DNA of 64,000 bases from positions 17,216,001 through 17,280,000 of the forward strand of contig NW_026622997.1 of assembly GCF_023065955.2 (NCBI RefSeq), in the 5' to 3' direction. Shown piece after piece: positions 1 through 12,500 of the stretch. The stretch is from Ursus arctos. Taxonomy: Eukaryota; Chordata; Mammalia; Carnivora; Ursidae. Position 1 is the first letter of the stretch, and every line of letters starts with the position of its first letter. The notes below the pieces were generated by a model that was not told where the DNA came from, searched no databases, and saw only the letters and a list, made by a program, of their open reading frames with translations. Both the position numbers and the translations under genes were made by a program.

Positions 1-1060
1 AGGACAGTAAGAGTCTTCCCTTCAGCTCGTCTGGACCCCCCCCAAAGTTGTGAAGAGGCAAGTGTCAGCCCCCTAGGCTTCCTCCTGCCCAAGCATCCAG
101 GCGCCCCGTGCCCCCCTCCCTCGCTCTGTGGCACGCCTGTCTTCTCCCAGAACTCAGGAGTAAGCAGGAGCACATACCTTGAAACTAACCTCTGGGTGAG
201 AGGCTACTAATTCTTCATTTCTTCTTTCTCTGAGGTTGAGATTTACTATCACTTGACTTTATAATCTTTATTTTACTAAAAAGCTGTACTAATGATACGT
301 GGCTCACAAATTAAATAAAAGTACAATTATATTTGTTTTAGGACTTCTCTGTGAATTTCGCATATCCCCCAAGATCAGCAAACAGCAGACAAGCGGAGCA
401 GGAATTCCTCCTTCCGTGTTTTCTGTCTCCAGCTGGCTGGGAAGTTCTTCAGGGGCAGAGGCAATCACTGAATAAATGTAAAGCAGTAACTGTAGACAGC
501 ATTTTGCTTTAAGGAGTTTTGTTCTGGGTGTATTTTTTTGTTTTAAAAATGGAATACTCTTGGTTATGTTACTATTCCGAAGTACCAGCTGGCTTCAACA
601 ACTCTGTTCACTCTGACTTTTTTCTCAAGAGTTATTTTACACATTAGGGAGGAAAGGAATTCTCCAAATTCTAACTGCATAATTTCAGGGTCTCCCTCCT
701 CTTCTGGGGGTGGGGTAGGGTAGAGAACCAACTCACCACTCGGGCTCCTGCATGTGTGACCACTGAACCAGTCTTGAACAAAGGGCCTCATCTCAATCAC
801 TGGTCTCAAAGCCTACAACTGTTTAATCAACACTAACCATTATGTGGCGCGACAGGGCCCAGGGCATTAGCTATTAACCTTAGCCTACCATTTCTCCCAT
901 TCCAATGCTGGGTGGCAGAGTGATCCCTAGAGCACACCCAACATTTAATGACCCATCAGGAAAAAACCATGAGTCTGGCAAGACATCTGCAAGTACTCTC
1001 TCTCCTGGTAGGTAAATTTAGACTTATTTTGTTCAATAACTTTCATTCCAACTGACACAG
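1..1060. other. Flank downstream of TBC1D7
   Basis: No coding exon, SINE or L1 recognised here. One 81-codon minus-strand ORF (564-809) shows no family resemblance and is probably chance. Confidence 0.5.
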
Positions 1061-1542
1061 AAAAAAGAAAGTAAGGCTTTTATTGAAACCTATTTGGCAA
1101 GACGAAGCCTCAGAAAGTAGACAGCTTAGATTTAAACATGTACTGCGTCAACGGAGCCGAATCTGAGTTGTCAACAAAAGGAAGTTGTTCTTTATTCCAG
1201 AAATAGCCTTAGAAAGTAACGAGCATGGTGCTAATTAGAGAGGGGAAGGGCAGGCTTGCCTATCAAAGCACCTGCCCTCCGTGGCTGAACTGCTCTGAAA
1301 ACAGGGAGGTATTTTCGAATAACTCTTTCACATGCTATTCAGAGTTGAACTTTGTACTTCTGTGTAACCACAAGTTGGGCTCCACAACACAACGTCACCA
1401 GGTATCTTAAATAATTTTACTGGGGAAAAAATGATGCTCTGAGCACCAAAGCAAGAGCCCTATTTTCAGTGAGTGTAGCAGGCGGTGTCCTGAGAACACA
1501 CTGCTCAGGGCGGGTTGGGACACCATGCGCACGCGGGAGCCG
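1061..1542 (-). other. TBC1D7: TBC1D7 3'UTR (predicted)
   Basis: Non-coding sequence from the stop to the first canonical AATAAA on the minus strand at 1084-1079. A 3'UTR of about 480 nt is inferred. No SINE lies inside it. Confidence 0.55.
1079..1084 (-). terminator. Candidate poly(A) signal AATAAA of TBC1D7
   Basis: TTTATT on the plus strand reads AATAAA on the minus strand, about 460 nt past the stop. Cleavage near 1060 is inferred only. Confidence 0.5.
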
Positions 1543-1629
1543 TCAGGCTGAGTGCACTGGGGTCCCACAGTGTTTGTGCCACAAGTCGATGGCCTTGCTC
1601 ACAATCGCGTCCGAGCTGTCCTGGGGAAT
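1543..1629 (-). CDS. TBC1D7: TBC1D7 terminal coding exon (stop codon)
   Basis: 87 nt including the TGA stop at 1545-1543; acceptor TGTCCACAG. Encodes [20 protein letters not shown] then CGTPVHSA. An apparent ORF extension upstream (to 1728) is intron. Confidence 0.96.
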
Positions 1630-4600
1630 CTGTGGACAAGCAAACCAGTCACCGTGAAATTTCGGTGTGTATAACTTCCTTGTCTCCCTCATTCGCTGCA
1701 ACATAGCACTTACTGCCCCCAACCCCACAGAGTTCTCATGACTTTTCCGAAAGCGATCAAACGAAAGGCTACGGCCAGGATCTTTGTTTCACAGACCACG
1801 TTCAGGAGCTCTGGTCAGACTGCCTGGGTTTCAAGCCAGCACTTGCCCACTGTGTGCCCCTCGGCAGGTTACCTAGGCTACCTGAGTTCAGATCCCATCT
1901 CTAAAATGGGGCAAATGACAGCCTCTCTTCCCAGGGCCATTTAGGATTACGGGGGAGACTCCGTGAAAAATACTTACAGCCACTAACAGAATGCTGAGGA
2001 CTCATTTATTCACCACACGTTCACGTGGTACTTACTATTTACTGAGCCACTATTCAAATGTTAATAGTGGCCAATTAAAAAAAAAGAAAAATAGATTCTG
2101 GGTCCAGTGAAATTCATCCCGGCATAAATCTCCACCTCTCTCCTGGTTAAGGGTATTCTAAGATACACAGAGATTTAGACCTTTCCCTACACGCACTAAG
2201 TATATACTTAAGCACATGAATAAACCCAACTGGGATTCTGCCAGAGACAGTAACAGCAGAAAGGGCTTACAAAATCCCCCACAACATCAGGCTTCCTTTC
2301 CCACTAAAAAGGATTACTCGACCTCGCAGGACAGCTGTCACCTCTTCCTTTTCTCAACAAGCCTGTTGGTGGTCACATCAGGCGATAAGACTCTGGTCTT
2401 CATGCACACCATGGTAACAGTCTCACTGCTCAGACTGTCATTCCCCAAAGTGAGGTTGCAAACTATAACCCACAGACCAACTTTAAGCTAAATTTTTCCA
2501 AGGGGGAAAAAAGTGTTTCTTATAAGGTAAAAAGTATCAGAGAAAGAATGTAATGCAGTAGGAAAATCTGGCTTGCTAACCTGACTTCCTTTCTAGATTC
2601 AAAATCAAATTTAAAAAAAAGCACACTTACATTTTCCAGAAACTTTGTTATCTTCTCTGCACTGTTCAGAGCCATTACTTTTATTTTAAAGGTTAATAAA
2701 ATTTCCACAGCTACAAAAACTAGGATCTTACAGGATCCACTTACAACTTTATCCCAAACCCTATAAAAAAATCAAGAGATATAATAAAATTATTTGAGTT
2801 TGAAATTTATGTTTAGCTAAACATCTCACATTATAAAATTAATTCAAATTACTCCCTTTAAGTATAAACTTCAGAGAAAAGCTATAATGAAATAATCATC
2901 AGAAAAGCAAAACACAACAAATGAGCCATTTGAAACATATTTCACACACAATCAGCACTGGAAGGGAAAAAGGAATGATCACTAAAAAGTACTTGCTCTG
3001 CAAGAAATCTACCAGACACCCACTCCCTAACGTTTCGAACCTGACATTTAAGGGAAGGAAAAGTCGTAAACCAAAGTTTGGATTTTATTAATATTGTGTA
3101 ATGCTAATCTAATCATTAAATGCTAAGGAATAACAACACAGCATATGAAACGAGATCAATGCAATTTCATTTTCCAGTGGTTCAAATTCCTAAAACTTCT
3201 CCAAGAGCTTAAGGAGCTAGGGGGCGCCTGAGTGGCTCAGTGGGTCAGGCGTCTGCCTTCGGCTCAGGTCATGATCTCAGGGTCCTGGGATCAAGCCCCG
3301 CATCAGGGCTCCCTGCTCAGTAGGGGAGTCTGCTTCTCCCTCTGCCCCCTGCTCATGCTCTCTCTCACCATCTCTCTCTCTCTCAAATAAATAAATAAAA
3401 TTAAAGAGCTTAAGGGGCTAGTTATTGCTCTGTAACCACTCTAGAATAACTATTCTGGTAATTCCTATACCTCTTAAAGTTGGTGTTACACTCTACGTGC
3501 TTAGCCATGTAGTGTCTTGTGATGTTCTCTGCATGCCACCTTTCTTCCCAACCACCTCATACAGTCTTGGGGCAGGGGAAGGACTCTTAAATGCCAGCAA
3601 CATACGTCTGGAATGAATGAAAGCTGACAGTGAGTCTCTGATCTCTGCCTGCCTTCAGCTACTTTAAAGATGTCATGATGGAACTAAGAACAGGAAGATT
3701 TCCTCCAGATCAGGACCTACCACATTTCTGGAAAAGAAAAGCCTAGACCTGTAAAAGAAAAGCTCCTGGAGACGGTTTCAGATGTGAATATTGTACAGCA
3801 TCCAACATACTGAGGGCCTTCAAGGTTTCTAATTATATATGCTAATTTTTCTAGCATCAACATTAATTTGTATTCGTGTTAGGTTAACATGACTAATATT
3901 CGAGCATTCCCAACTGTATAAATAGTAAGTAGAATCAAGTGTTGCTCTGTTGCCTGCCAGAGAAGCTGGTTTCAAATTATGGTATTGTCCTCAAGCAAAT
4001 GCATACTCCAGGGACGATCACATGAAAAACCAGGACCCTCCTCTGCCTCCAGGCATTCGGCCACCTCTGAAAGCGATACTTGCCTCTGTAAACTGGATTC
4101 AGGCAAGCACCCCGCGAAGCACCTCTTGAACCAGAGATCGTAAGGAAGTCTGGACAGCGCGGAACACGTCTTCAGATGACTCAGCAAACGGCTATCTTCC
4201 AGATTCAAGTATTGTTCAAAAGCCTTTGGCTAATGATTAAACAGGAAGGGAGATTACTCGTTTCCTGTGACGTAACATTACCTGATCTTACAGCCTGCGA
4301 TGAATAAGATGAATCGAACGTACATGCTGAATGCAAGTAAGTGCTAGAAAACAAAACTTCAGACTCACCCAAGTCATGGGTGACGCAAAGTTCCCAGGTC
4401 AGCACTAACCAGAGCAACCAGCAGTGTGGGACTGAGGGGTTTTCCAGGACAGGACTGGGCAAAACCAAACAGTTCTTCCCCTTAATGTTCCCCCTAACAG
4501 CAGTAACAAGGTTCCACAGCTGAAGGCAGAAGTCCAAAGCAAAACTCAACTGTTCTGGGGAACTAAGAAAGGCCCACGAGACTCCTGGCTGCTCTGGAGC

Positions 4601-6522
4601 AGTAGATGATATACTCAGGAAAAAGGGAGAAGGGGAAAGGGTAAGACGAAAGAAACAGAGTAGGACCAAAGTGGGGAGAGGGAGTTCAGAAGAATGAGAC
4701 AAAAAGAGCTGGACGTGAAAAGGGCCCACCAGTCCTAGAGCACACTGCTGCCAAGCACGACAGTGCACCATGCCGAAGAGACCCCGACAACAGAGACATC
4801 CAGAGGAGGCACTCTGTACCCCACATGCAGAAGAATTCTCGGGAGGCAGAGAAATAACGTGGGGGGAACAAAGCACCTGGTAGCCACCATGAAAGGTTAA
4901 GCAGCAGGCAACTCTAGGAGCCTGGGAGAGCTAACAAAGCTGGCTCCCAGACCAGCCAATCCGCTGGACACAAGCTGCTCTATTTAGGGTCCACTGGCCA
5001 AGAACAGCGCCTAGGGGTCCAACCCTGAAGTGTGTATTCCCTATTCAGAAAAAAATGGCATCCCGTATCACCTAAGCAAATGCAAACATTTATTTTACTA
5101 AATATCTGCATCTCGCCCAAAGAGGTAATTCATCACCCTTACAAAGTTCACTATAGCCAAACCCTATGCAACATACAGGGAATAGAGTAAATGATAATGT
5201 AATGACATAATGTCCCTGCCTTCAGGGAGCAAATAATCTGCTTGAGACAAGCATGTAATAAAGCTCTCATGGGGTAAGCACAGCATGCTGGACACACTGA
5301 GGTGGGAATCCAAACCCAGGCTTAGAAGCCACCGACTCCCAGAGAGGTGACATCTGAACAGGCTTACAAAGAATGACAGGAGCTAGCCAGGCAAACAGAG
5401 GCCCACATATTAATATCAGGCCCAGTTTTCCCTCTTTCAGGGGATCTCTAATTTTTTCTGCTTAACCAACTTTCCTACACTACTTAATAATTCCTAGAGC
5501 TTCTCAAGAACACTACACACAACTCCCCAAAACAGAAGCTTTTCTCCAAAGTACAAGTTGTCAAAAGGCTATCGTTCTCACCTTTCACCTCTAAAACCCC
5601 ATCTAGAATTTTGGTTGGTTCTGCCAATGGAATGTTTTTTCACAAACTGACATGGGTGAACATACACATACACACATTTATATATTATGTCTCATAGCAA
5701 AGAAAAGCTCACCTAAAAGTCAGTACAAATAACAAGATAGATGAGAGAAAATTTTAAACTAGCTCTCCAGTACCTAGAACATTACTCGGCATAGTAAGCA
5801 CCCAACATATAACCGTTAAGTAAATGAATATCATGAATTAAATGAAATGTTGAAATATGTTAATCAACATCTTGATAATCATTCAATGTACATCTTCCTG
5901 CCAGTCTTAAATTTTTCTAAATCTTTTTTCTGATTTATAATATGTTCATTATAAAAAATCTCAAAAATATAGTAAAGAATAAAGAAGGATATAAAGATCC
6001 CTTAAACTCACACTACCCAAAGATAACTACTGATAATATATAGTTGTATAGCACCCAATTGTTTTTCTGTATACATTGCACACACTTTTATTAGCTGGCC
6101 TCATATTGCATACACAGTTTAGTATCTTGCTCTTTGCACTCAACATATTGTGGGGCATTTTCCCCACAATAAACAACCTTAAACAACCTTAAAGGGTGAC
6201 TATCCCTAAATCAAGAGAACTTCTAAAACCAGAGAAGAAAAAGCCAAAACCTCAAAAGAAAAAAATATAAATGACTCTCACTCTTAAGAAAGATGCTCAA
6301 CCTCGGTATTTAAAAAAAAAAAAAAGGGGGGGGGCACCTGGGTGGCACAGCGGTTAAGCGTCTGCATTCGGCTCAGGGCATGATCCCGGCGTTCTGGGAT
6401 CGAGCCCCACATCAGGCTCCTCCGCTATGAGCCTGCTTCTTCCTCTCCCACTCCCCCTGCTTTGTGTTCCCTCTCTCGCTGGCTGTCTCTCTCTCTGTCA
6501 AATAAATAAATAAAATATAAAA

Positions 6523-6557
<35 letters not shown>

Positions 6558-9500
6558 ATAGAAAACCCAAAACTACACTGAGGTATCACCTCTAGTAATC
6601 ACATGACTGTGTATTTACCCAAAAAATATAAAAACACTAATTCAAAGAGATACATACACCCCAATGTTTACTACAGCATTATCTACAATAACCGAACTAT
6701 GGAAACAGCCCAAGTGTTCGCCAACTGATGAATGGATAAAGAAGATGTGACATATATACCCAATGGAATATTACTCAGACATAAAAAAAGAATGAAATCT
6801 TGCCGTTTGCATTGACGTGGATGGAGCTAGAGGGTATGATGCAAGTGAAATAAGTCAGAGAAAGGCAAATACCATATGATCCCAGTCATATGTGGAATTT
6901 AAGAAACAAAACAGATATGGGACGCCTGGGTGGCTCAGTCAGTTAAGTGTCTGCCTTTGGCTCAGGTCATGATCCCAGGGTCCTGGAATCCCCCTGCTCA
7001 GTGGGAAGCCTGCTTCTCCCTCTTCCTCTGCAGCTCCCCCTGCTTGTGCTCTGTCAAACAAATAATATATTAAAAAACAAAACAAAAAACCAGAGAACAC
7101 AGGGGGAAGGAAAAAGAGAGGGAGGCAAATAACGAAACAGAATCTTAACTCCAGAGAACTGATGGTTCCGAAAGGGGAGGTGGGACAGTGGGTGGGTGAA
7201 ATAGGCAGTAGAGATTAAGAGTACACGTACCATGAGGAGCCCTGAGTAACATACAGAACTGCTGAATCACTATGTTGTACACCGGAAACTAACAGAACAC
7301 TGTATGTGAACTATACTAGAATTAAAATTTTTTAAAATCAATGAAAAAAATTTCACCCTTAAAAAAAAAAGCTATACTGAAGTATCATCTATCTCTCAGC
7401 TATCAGACTGGTGAAAATGACACACCATGTTGGCAAGGGGGACTGCAGGGAAATGCATTCTCATTCACTGGTCATGAGAATGAGGTCTATGAAGGGGAAT
7501 TTGGAAATATCTAACAAAATAACATATGCCTCTACCCTTTGATCCAGTCAACCTATTTCTAGGAAACATATCCTCCAAATATACTGGTAAATAAGTGAAA
7601 AGGTATATCCACAAAGCTATTTATCCGTAACACCGTGTATAATAATAAAAGACTGGAAACATCCTAAGTGGCCAATAGAGAACAGGTCAAATAAACGAAA
7701 GTATATATACACGGTGGAATAATATGAAGCTGTGAAAAGGAATAAGGAATGTCTCTGTATACAGTTGACCCTTGAACAACATGAAGTTTGAACTACGTGG
7801 GTCCACTGACACATAAATGTGTTTTAAATAAATACATGTACAGTATTATAAATGTATATTTTTTCCTTATGATTTTCTTGATAACATTTTTTCTTTAGTT
7901 TCCTTTATTGTGAGAATACAGTATATAATACATATAACATACAAAATACATAGTTGTGTTAATAGACTGTTTATGTTCTTGGTAAGGCTTCCAGTCAACA
8001 GTAGGCTACAGTAGTTAAGTTTCTAGGGAGTCAAAAGTTATACATGATTTTCAACTGTGTGGAGGCTTAGTGCCCCTAACCTCAGCATTGTTCAAGGGTC
8101 AACTGTACATATGCCATGATTTCTAGCATATATCAGGTGAAAACAGCAAGGTAGAGAAAAATGTGTATCATATGCTACTACTAAATCTAAGAAAGATAGT
8201 ACATATAAATACATATGTATAAACACTTTTTTTTAGTGGAGAGAATATTTACATTGCCTGAAAATTTTAGCATACAGCAAATGATGGATGAGATTATAAT
8301 TATATTTTAACTGCTAAACTTTTAGGCTATTTCTAATATTTCCATGACCCTCGAATTCTTAGTTTATGAAGAAAAGAAAACATACCTCATCAACAGAAGG
8401 CAAAACCTGACAAACAAGAGACTTAACCACTGAGAGGAATTTATATTGAACTTAGGAAGAGGCTGTTAATAGTGTTTATTTAAAAAACAAAACAAACCAA
8501 AAAAAGTCTCTTTAGGATAGCTTTTAAAAAGCAGAGCGATGGCAATGAAAGAAAGTTCACTTACTTTAATGATTAAACACAATTAAGCCTGAGATGGCTT
8601 AAGTATGGTCTGCTCTGGAAAGAGATTAACCAGAGAGGCCGTCCAGGTCACACACTGAAGTTAGAGTCTATTCTCCTTGCCAAAGACAGGCCTCGTCAAA
8701 GAGCAACATTTCCTAAAGCTTGTAAAGAGAAGAGAAGCTGTGATGTAACCCTATCAATCAGAATATTACGACGTAATAAATGTGTCATCACCAGATAGAG
8801 TCTCATCTTCTTGTCATGCCAAAAACCCATCACTGCCCATTACATGTACATTTCCCTAGGATGATAAAACAAGCTATGCTTTGTGATAACCAATTTAGTT
8901 GGTAAAACCACAAAAACTTGAAAATGATAGATAAGATTATAAAAACTCTACTTTAACAGGAAGATAGGAAGAAAAGATCCACTAACCACAGTAATAAAAA
9001 TTTTATGAGAAACTCAGCACAGTTTAAAAGAGAAAAATCCACGTAAATCACTAAGTCAAATAGCAACACAAAGGTATTTTAACTTTTCTTACACATTCTG
9101 AAGAACTTAAAAAAAAAAACTTCCTATTTAAAACTATGTGTTGAGTACTATAACGTACATATTAAGATAAACCTCTTTTTCGAAGATGAAGAAATTAAGG
9201 TTTAGAGGGCATTTAATATCTTGCTGATTCAAAATTCATTTCTAAAAAGAAACTGGAGTCCAAGCAAAGCCAACGCACTTTTGAAACAGAACAACAATAT
9301 GAAGGAATTTTCCCTACCAGCTACCAAAACATATGAGGAAGCTATATTAAATAAATCATATGGTATTGGCCCAGGAATAGACAAACAGCTTGATGGGGTA
9401 AAAAGTCCAGAAAGAGATACAAATATATACAGAAATCTAGCATATGATAAAGGTGGCATTTCAAATCTGTGAAAAAAAAAAAAAAAGAATGAACCGACAG

Positions 9501-12500
9501 ATTGCTAAGTGGTAGGTAGTTCTACTGCTTACTAACTGTGTGACCTTGGGCAAGTTACTTAACTGCTCTGTGCTTCAGTTTCCTCGTCTATAAAAACAGG
9601 GAGGTGTGTTAAAGTCAAGTTTTCACTAATAATGTAAACTGCCTGGCATGAAGCACGAGCTTAATAAAAGGGGAAGAGGAGGAGGCTGACTGAAGGTTTA
9701 CTGCAGTTAACAGCAAAGAAACAAGGTCAAACCTGTGTCAATACCAATCACAAACACAAATCCCTCACAAATTAAAGGACTCAATTTTAAAATGTTTCAA
9801 TATAGAGGCACCTGGGGGCTCAGTCAGTTAAGCCTTTGACTCTTGATTTCAGCTCAGGTCATGATCTCAGGGGTCGTGAGATGGAGCTCCACATCGGGCT
9901 CCGAGCTGGGTGTGGAGTCCGCTTAAGACGCTCTCTCTCTCTCTCCCTCTGCCCCTCTTACCCCACCCCCACTCCTGCTTGCTTGAGTGCACTCTCTCTT
10001 CCTCTAAAAAAATGTTTTAAAAACATATTAAAAAAATAAATAAAATGTTTAATATTTTTACAAGTTAGAGAAAAGCTTTTAAAAAAACTTTTTTTTAATC
10101 TTAGAGTTAGAAAGGGTTTCCTAAATAAGATACAAAAAGCAAACTATTGACAGATCTGATTATATCAAAACTTTAAAAGTCTCTATAAACAGGGAGAAAA
10201 GATTGTCAGCATATTAACACAGGATTAGTATCCAAGGTATATCAATAACTCCTACAAATAAAAAAGAGGCAAACAAAATAGAGAGGTGGACAAATACAAA
10301 TGACCAATAAGCATATGCAAAGCTGCTCAGCTTCCCTAGAAAATGAGGATATGTAAATTAAAATGAGATACCATTTTCATTATCAGATTAACAAAAATTT
10401 AAGAAACTGAAACTATCGAGTACTGGCAATGGAGTGGAAAATAGAAAATCTTATCTCTTGGGGGAAGGAAAATCAGTATGCCTTCCGGGTGAGCAGCCTG
10501 GCAATTAAAAACTTTAAATACATCTCTCTTTCAACTGAGCAGTCCCCTTACAGGCACCTGCCCTACAGAAACACTCACATATATAAAAGACTCATGTAGA
10601 AGGGCATGCGGACTGTCAACATGGATCTGTTATATTAAAACATGGCAAAATTCTTAAAATGAAATAATATGAACACATTTTTAAGAGGAAAAAAAAAGTG
10701 GTTCTAAATGAGTGGCTCTCAACCCTAGAAACACTTCAGAATCACCTGCAGCTTTTAAAAAAATAGAATTCTGCCCCCCCCAACCCCGCTCCCCACCCCA
10801 GAGATTCTGACTTAATGGGTTTGGGTGAGGAAAAGCACTGATAATTTTTTAAAAGCTCCCAGGTAACAAACTGAGGGCTTCAGAGGGGAAGGGAGTGGGG
10901 GAATGGGATAGGCTGGTGATGGGTATTAAGGAGGACACGTATTGCATGGTGCACTGGGTGTTATACGCAAGTAATGAATCATGGAACTTTACATCGAAAA
11001 CTAGGGATGTACTGCATGGTGACTAAAAAAAAAAAAAGCTCCCAAGTGGTTCTAACAGGAAGTCAGCGCTGAACACTACTGATCTGCACTGACTTGAAGA
11101 GCACTCCAAGACATTAGGTTTAAAAAAAAATTGTAGAGCCATATGAACGATATCATATTTATGTGATTTTTTTAAGTTATATATATAAAAAAATATGAAT
11201 CATTATATGCATATGTGTGTGTGTGTATAGATGCACGTGTGTATATATGTCTATACCTGTGCATGTGGATGGATTCCATCCAACCTAATGTATACAAACA
11301 GTCTAGGATACACACCCAGCTAATGACAATGTTTACTTCTCAGAAAGTGGGGAATGATGAGGTACAGATCTATGGGAACACTGGATTCATCCAGATTAAT
11401 ACTTCAAGAACATACTTATTACTTGTGTTATCAAAAATAAAGAATTCTTTAAACATAAACTAGCAAAATGCTATGGAATTTACTTCAACACTAAATAAGA
11501 AAAGCAAATTACATCATGGTATAATCTGGACCTCTTGATTTAATTAAACGAGTAACATTATGCTTCCATCACCATGCTTGTTTTTATTGAAATTAACTAA
11601 GTGGATTAAATTTTAAATTCTGAAAATCAAATTTTATGTAATTGAACTCTATAAAACACTCTTGTAACAGTGCTCTACCAAGCTAAAGGGTCTTCTTGCC
11701 AACTGCCCTGATGACTGCAGTCAGCACAGTGATCCTCAGGGCCCCATCAACCTTCCTCAGCAGCCCTCGGCTGGCCCTGAAACCACTCTCAGTTACTGCT
11801 TTCAACAGGATTTCCAAATGAAACAACTTGATGATTTAAGAAAAAAGACATTCATTTTTAAATGAGAGGAATAAAGGAAAAAACCTGCAAAAACAGAATG
11901 GCAAAGAACCACTGGCTTATGTGGAGGAAGCAAGTGCTGAGCCACTCTCTGGACTCCCGAGTCCGAGCACAGCAGCCGGCCAGCAGCTGCCTCCCTCATC
12001 GCCATTCACCTCTCCTTCTTCACTAACAGAACCCAAGTTTAACAGATCACAATATGCCTGGCTGAAACAAAACAAAACAAACAAACAAACAAAAAACCAC
12101 CACATTTCCCAGCCTCTGCTGTAGTCAGAGGTGGTCAGGTGCCACGGTCCTGCCACTAACAGATACGCAGAAGCAAAGTCTGTCCAAGGGAGACAGACTT
12201 GACTGGCTGCTCCTTCTACTCCCTCGCTTTTGTCTTCGCCCTTCCCTCCCTACCTGCCTAGAACACAGAGGTCATGGCTGTCACTCCAGCATCCAGCTGT
12301 GAGCAAAAGAGGAAGGAGCACACCTAACAATGCTGGACCAAAGGGACAGGAGCCTGGGTCCCCGCCAATATGGCACTGTGGCACTAGCTCTGGCCTGCCT
12401 TACCTCTAGACTTCTGGTTACGTGAGAGAAAAATATAAAGCTTCAGGTAGTTGGGCTTTCCGTTATATGCCGCCAAATTCAAACCTTAATGAATTCAGAG

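Larger units (their letters stand above)
6225..8250 (+). mobile_element. Old L1M fragment, interrupted four times
   Basis: L1M-type ORF2 end/3'UTR: GATGCTCAACCTCGG before the SINE; CTATCAGACTGGTGAAAATG after the young L1; CCTTTGATCCAGTCAACC; and AGGTGAAAACAGCAAGGTAG after the Tigger element. Collinear pieces at about 6225-6330, 7370-7761 and 8106-8250. Confidence 0.75.
10090..11400 (+). mobile_element. Old L1M 3' fragment, interrupted
   Basis: L1M-like text with CAAATGACCAATAAGCATAT and AAAATGAGATACCATTTTCA, then a 3'UTR-like continuation at 11110-11400. Interrupted by MER5-like and young L1 sequence. Confidence 0.6.

Noticed and set aside
3221..3290. tRNA gene signal (SINE heads resemble tRNA)
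   Set aside because: The A/B-box-like text belongs to SINEC copies with tails and target duplications; no free-standing tRNA seen.
4205..4876. 223-codon minus-strand ORF next to TBC1D7 exon 5
   Set aside because: Lies in the intron, runs into the exon out of frame, shows no family motif and has low-complexity Leu/Ser/Pro composition.
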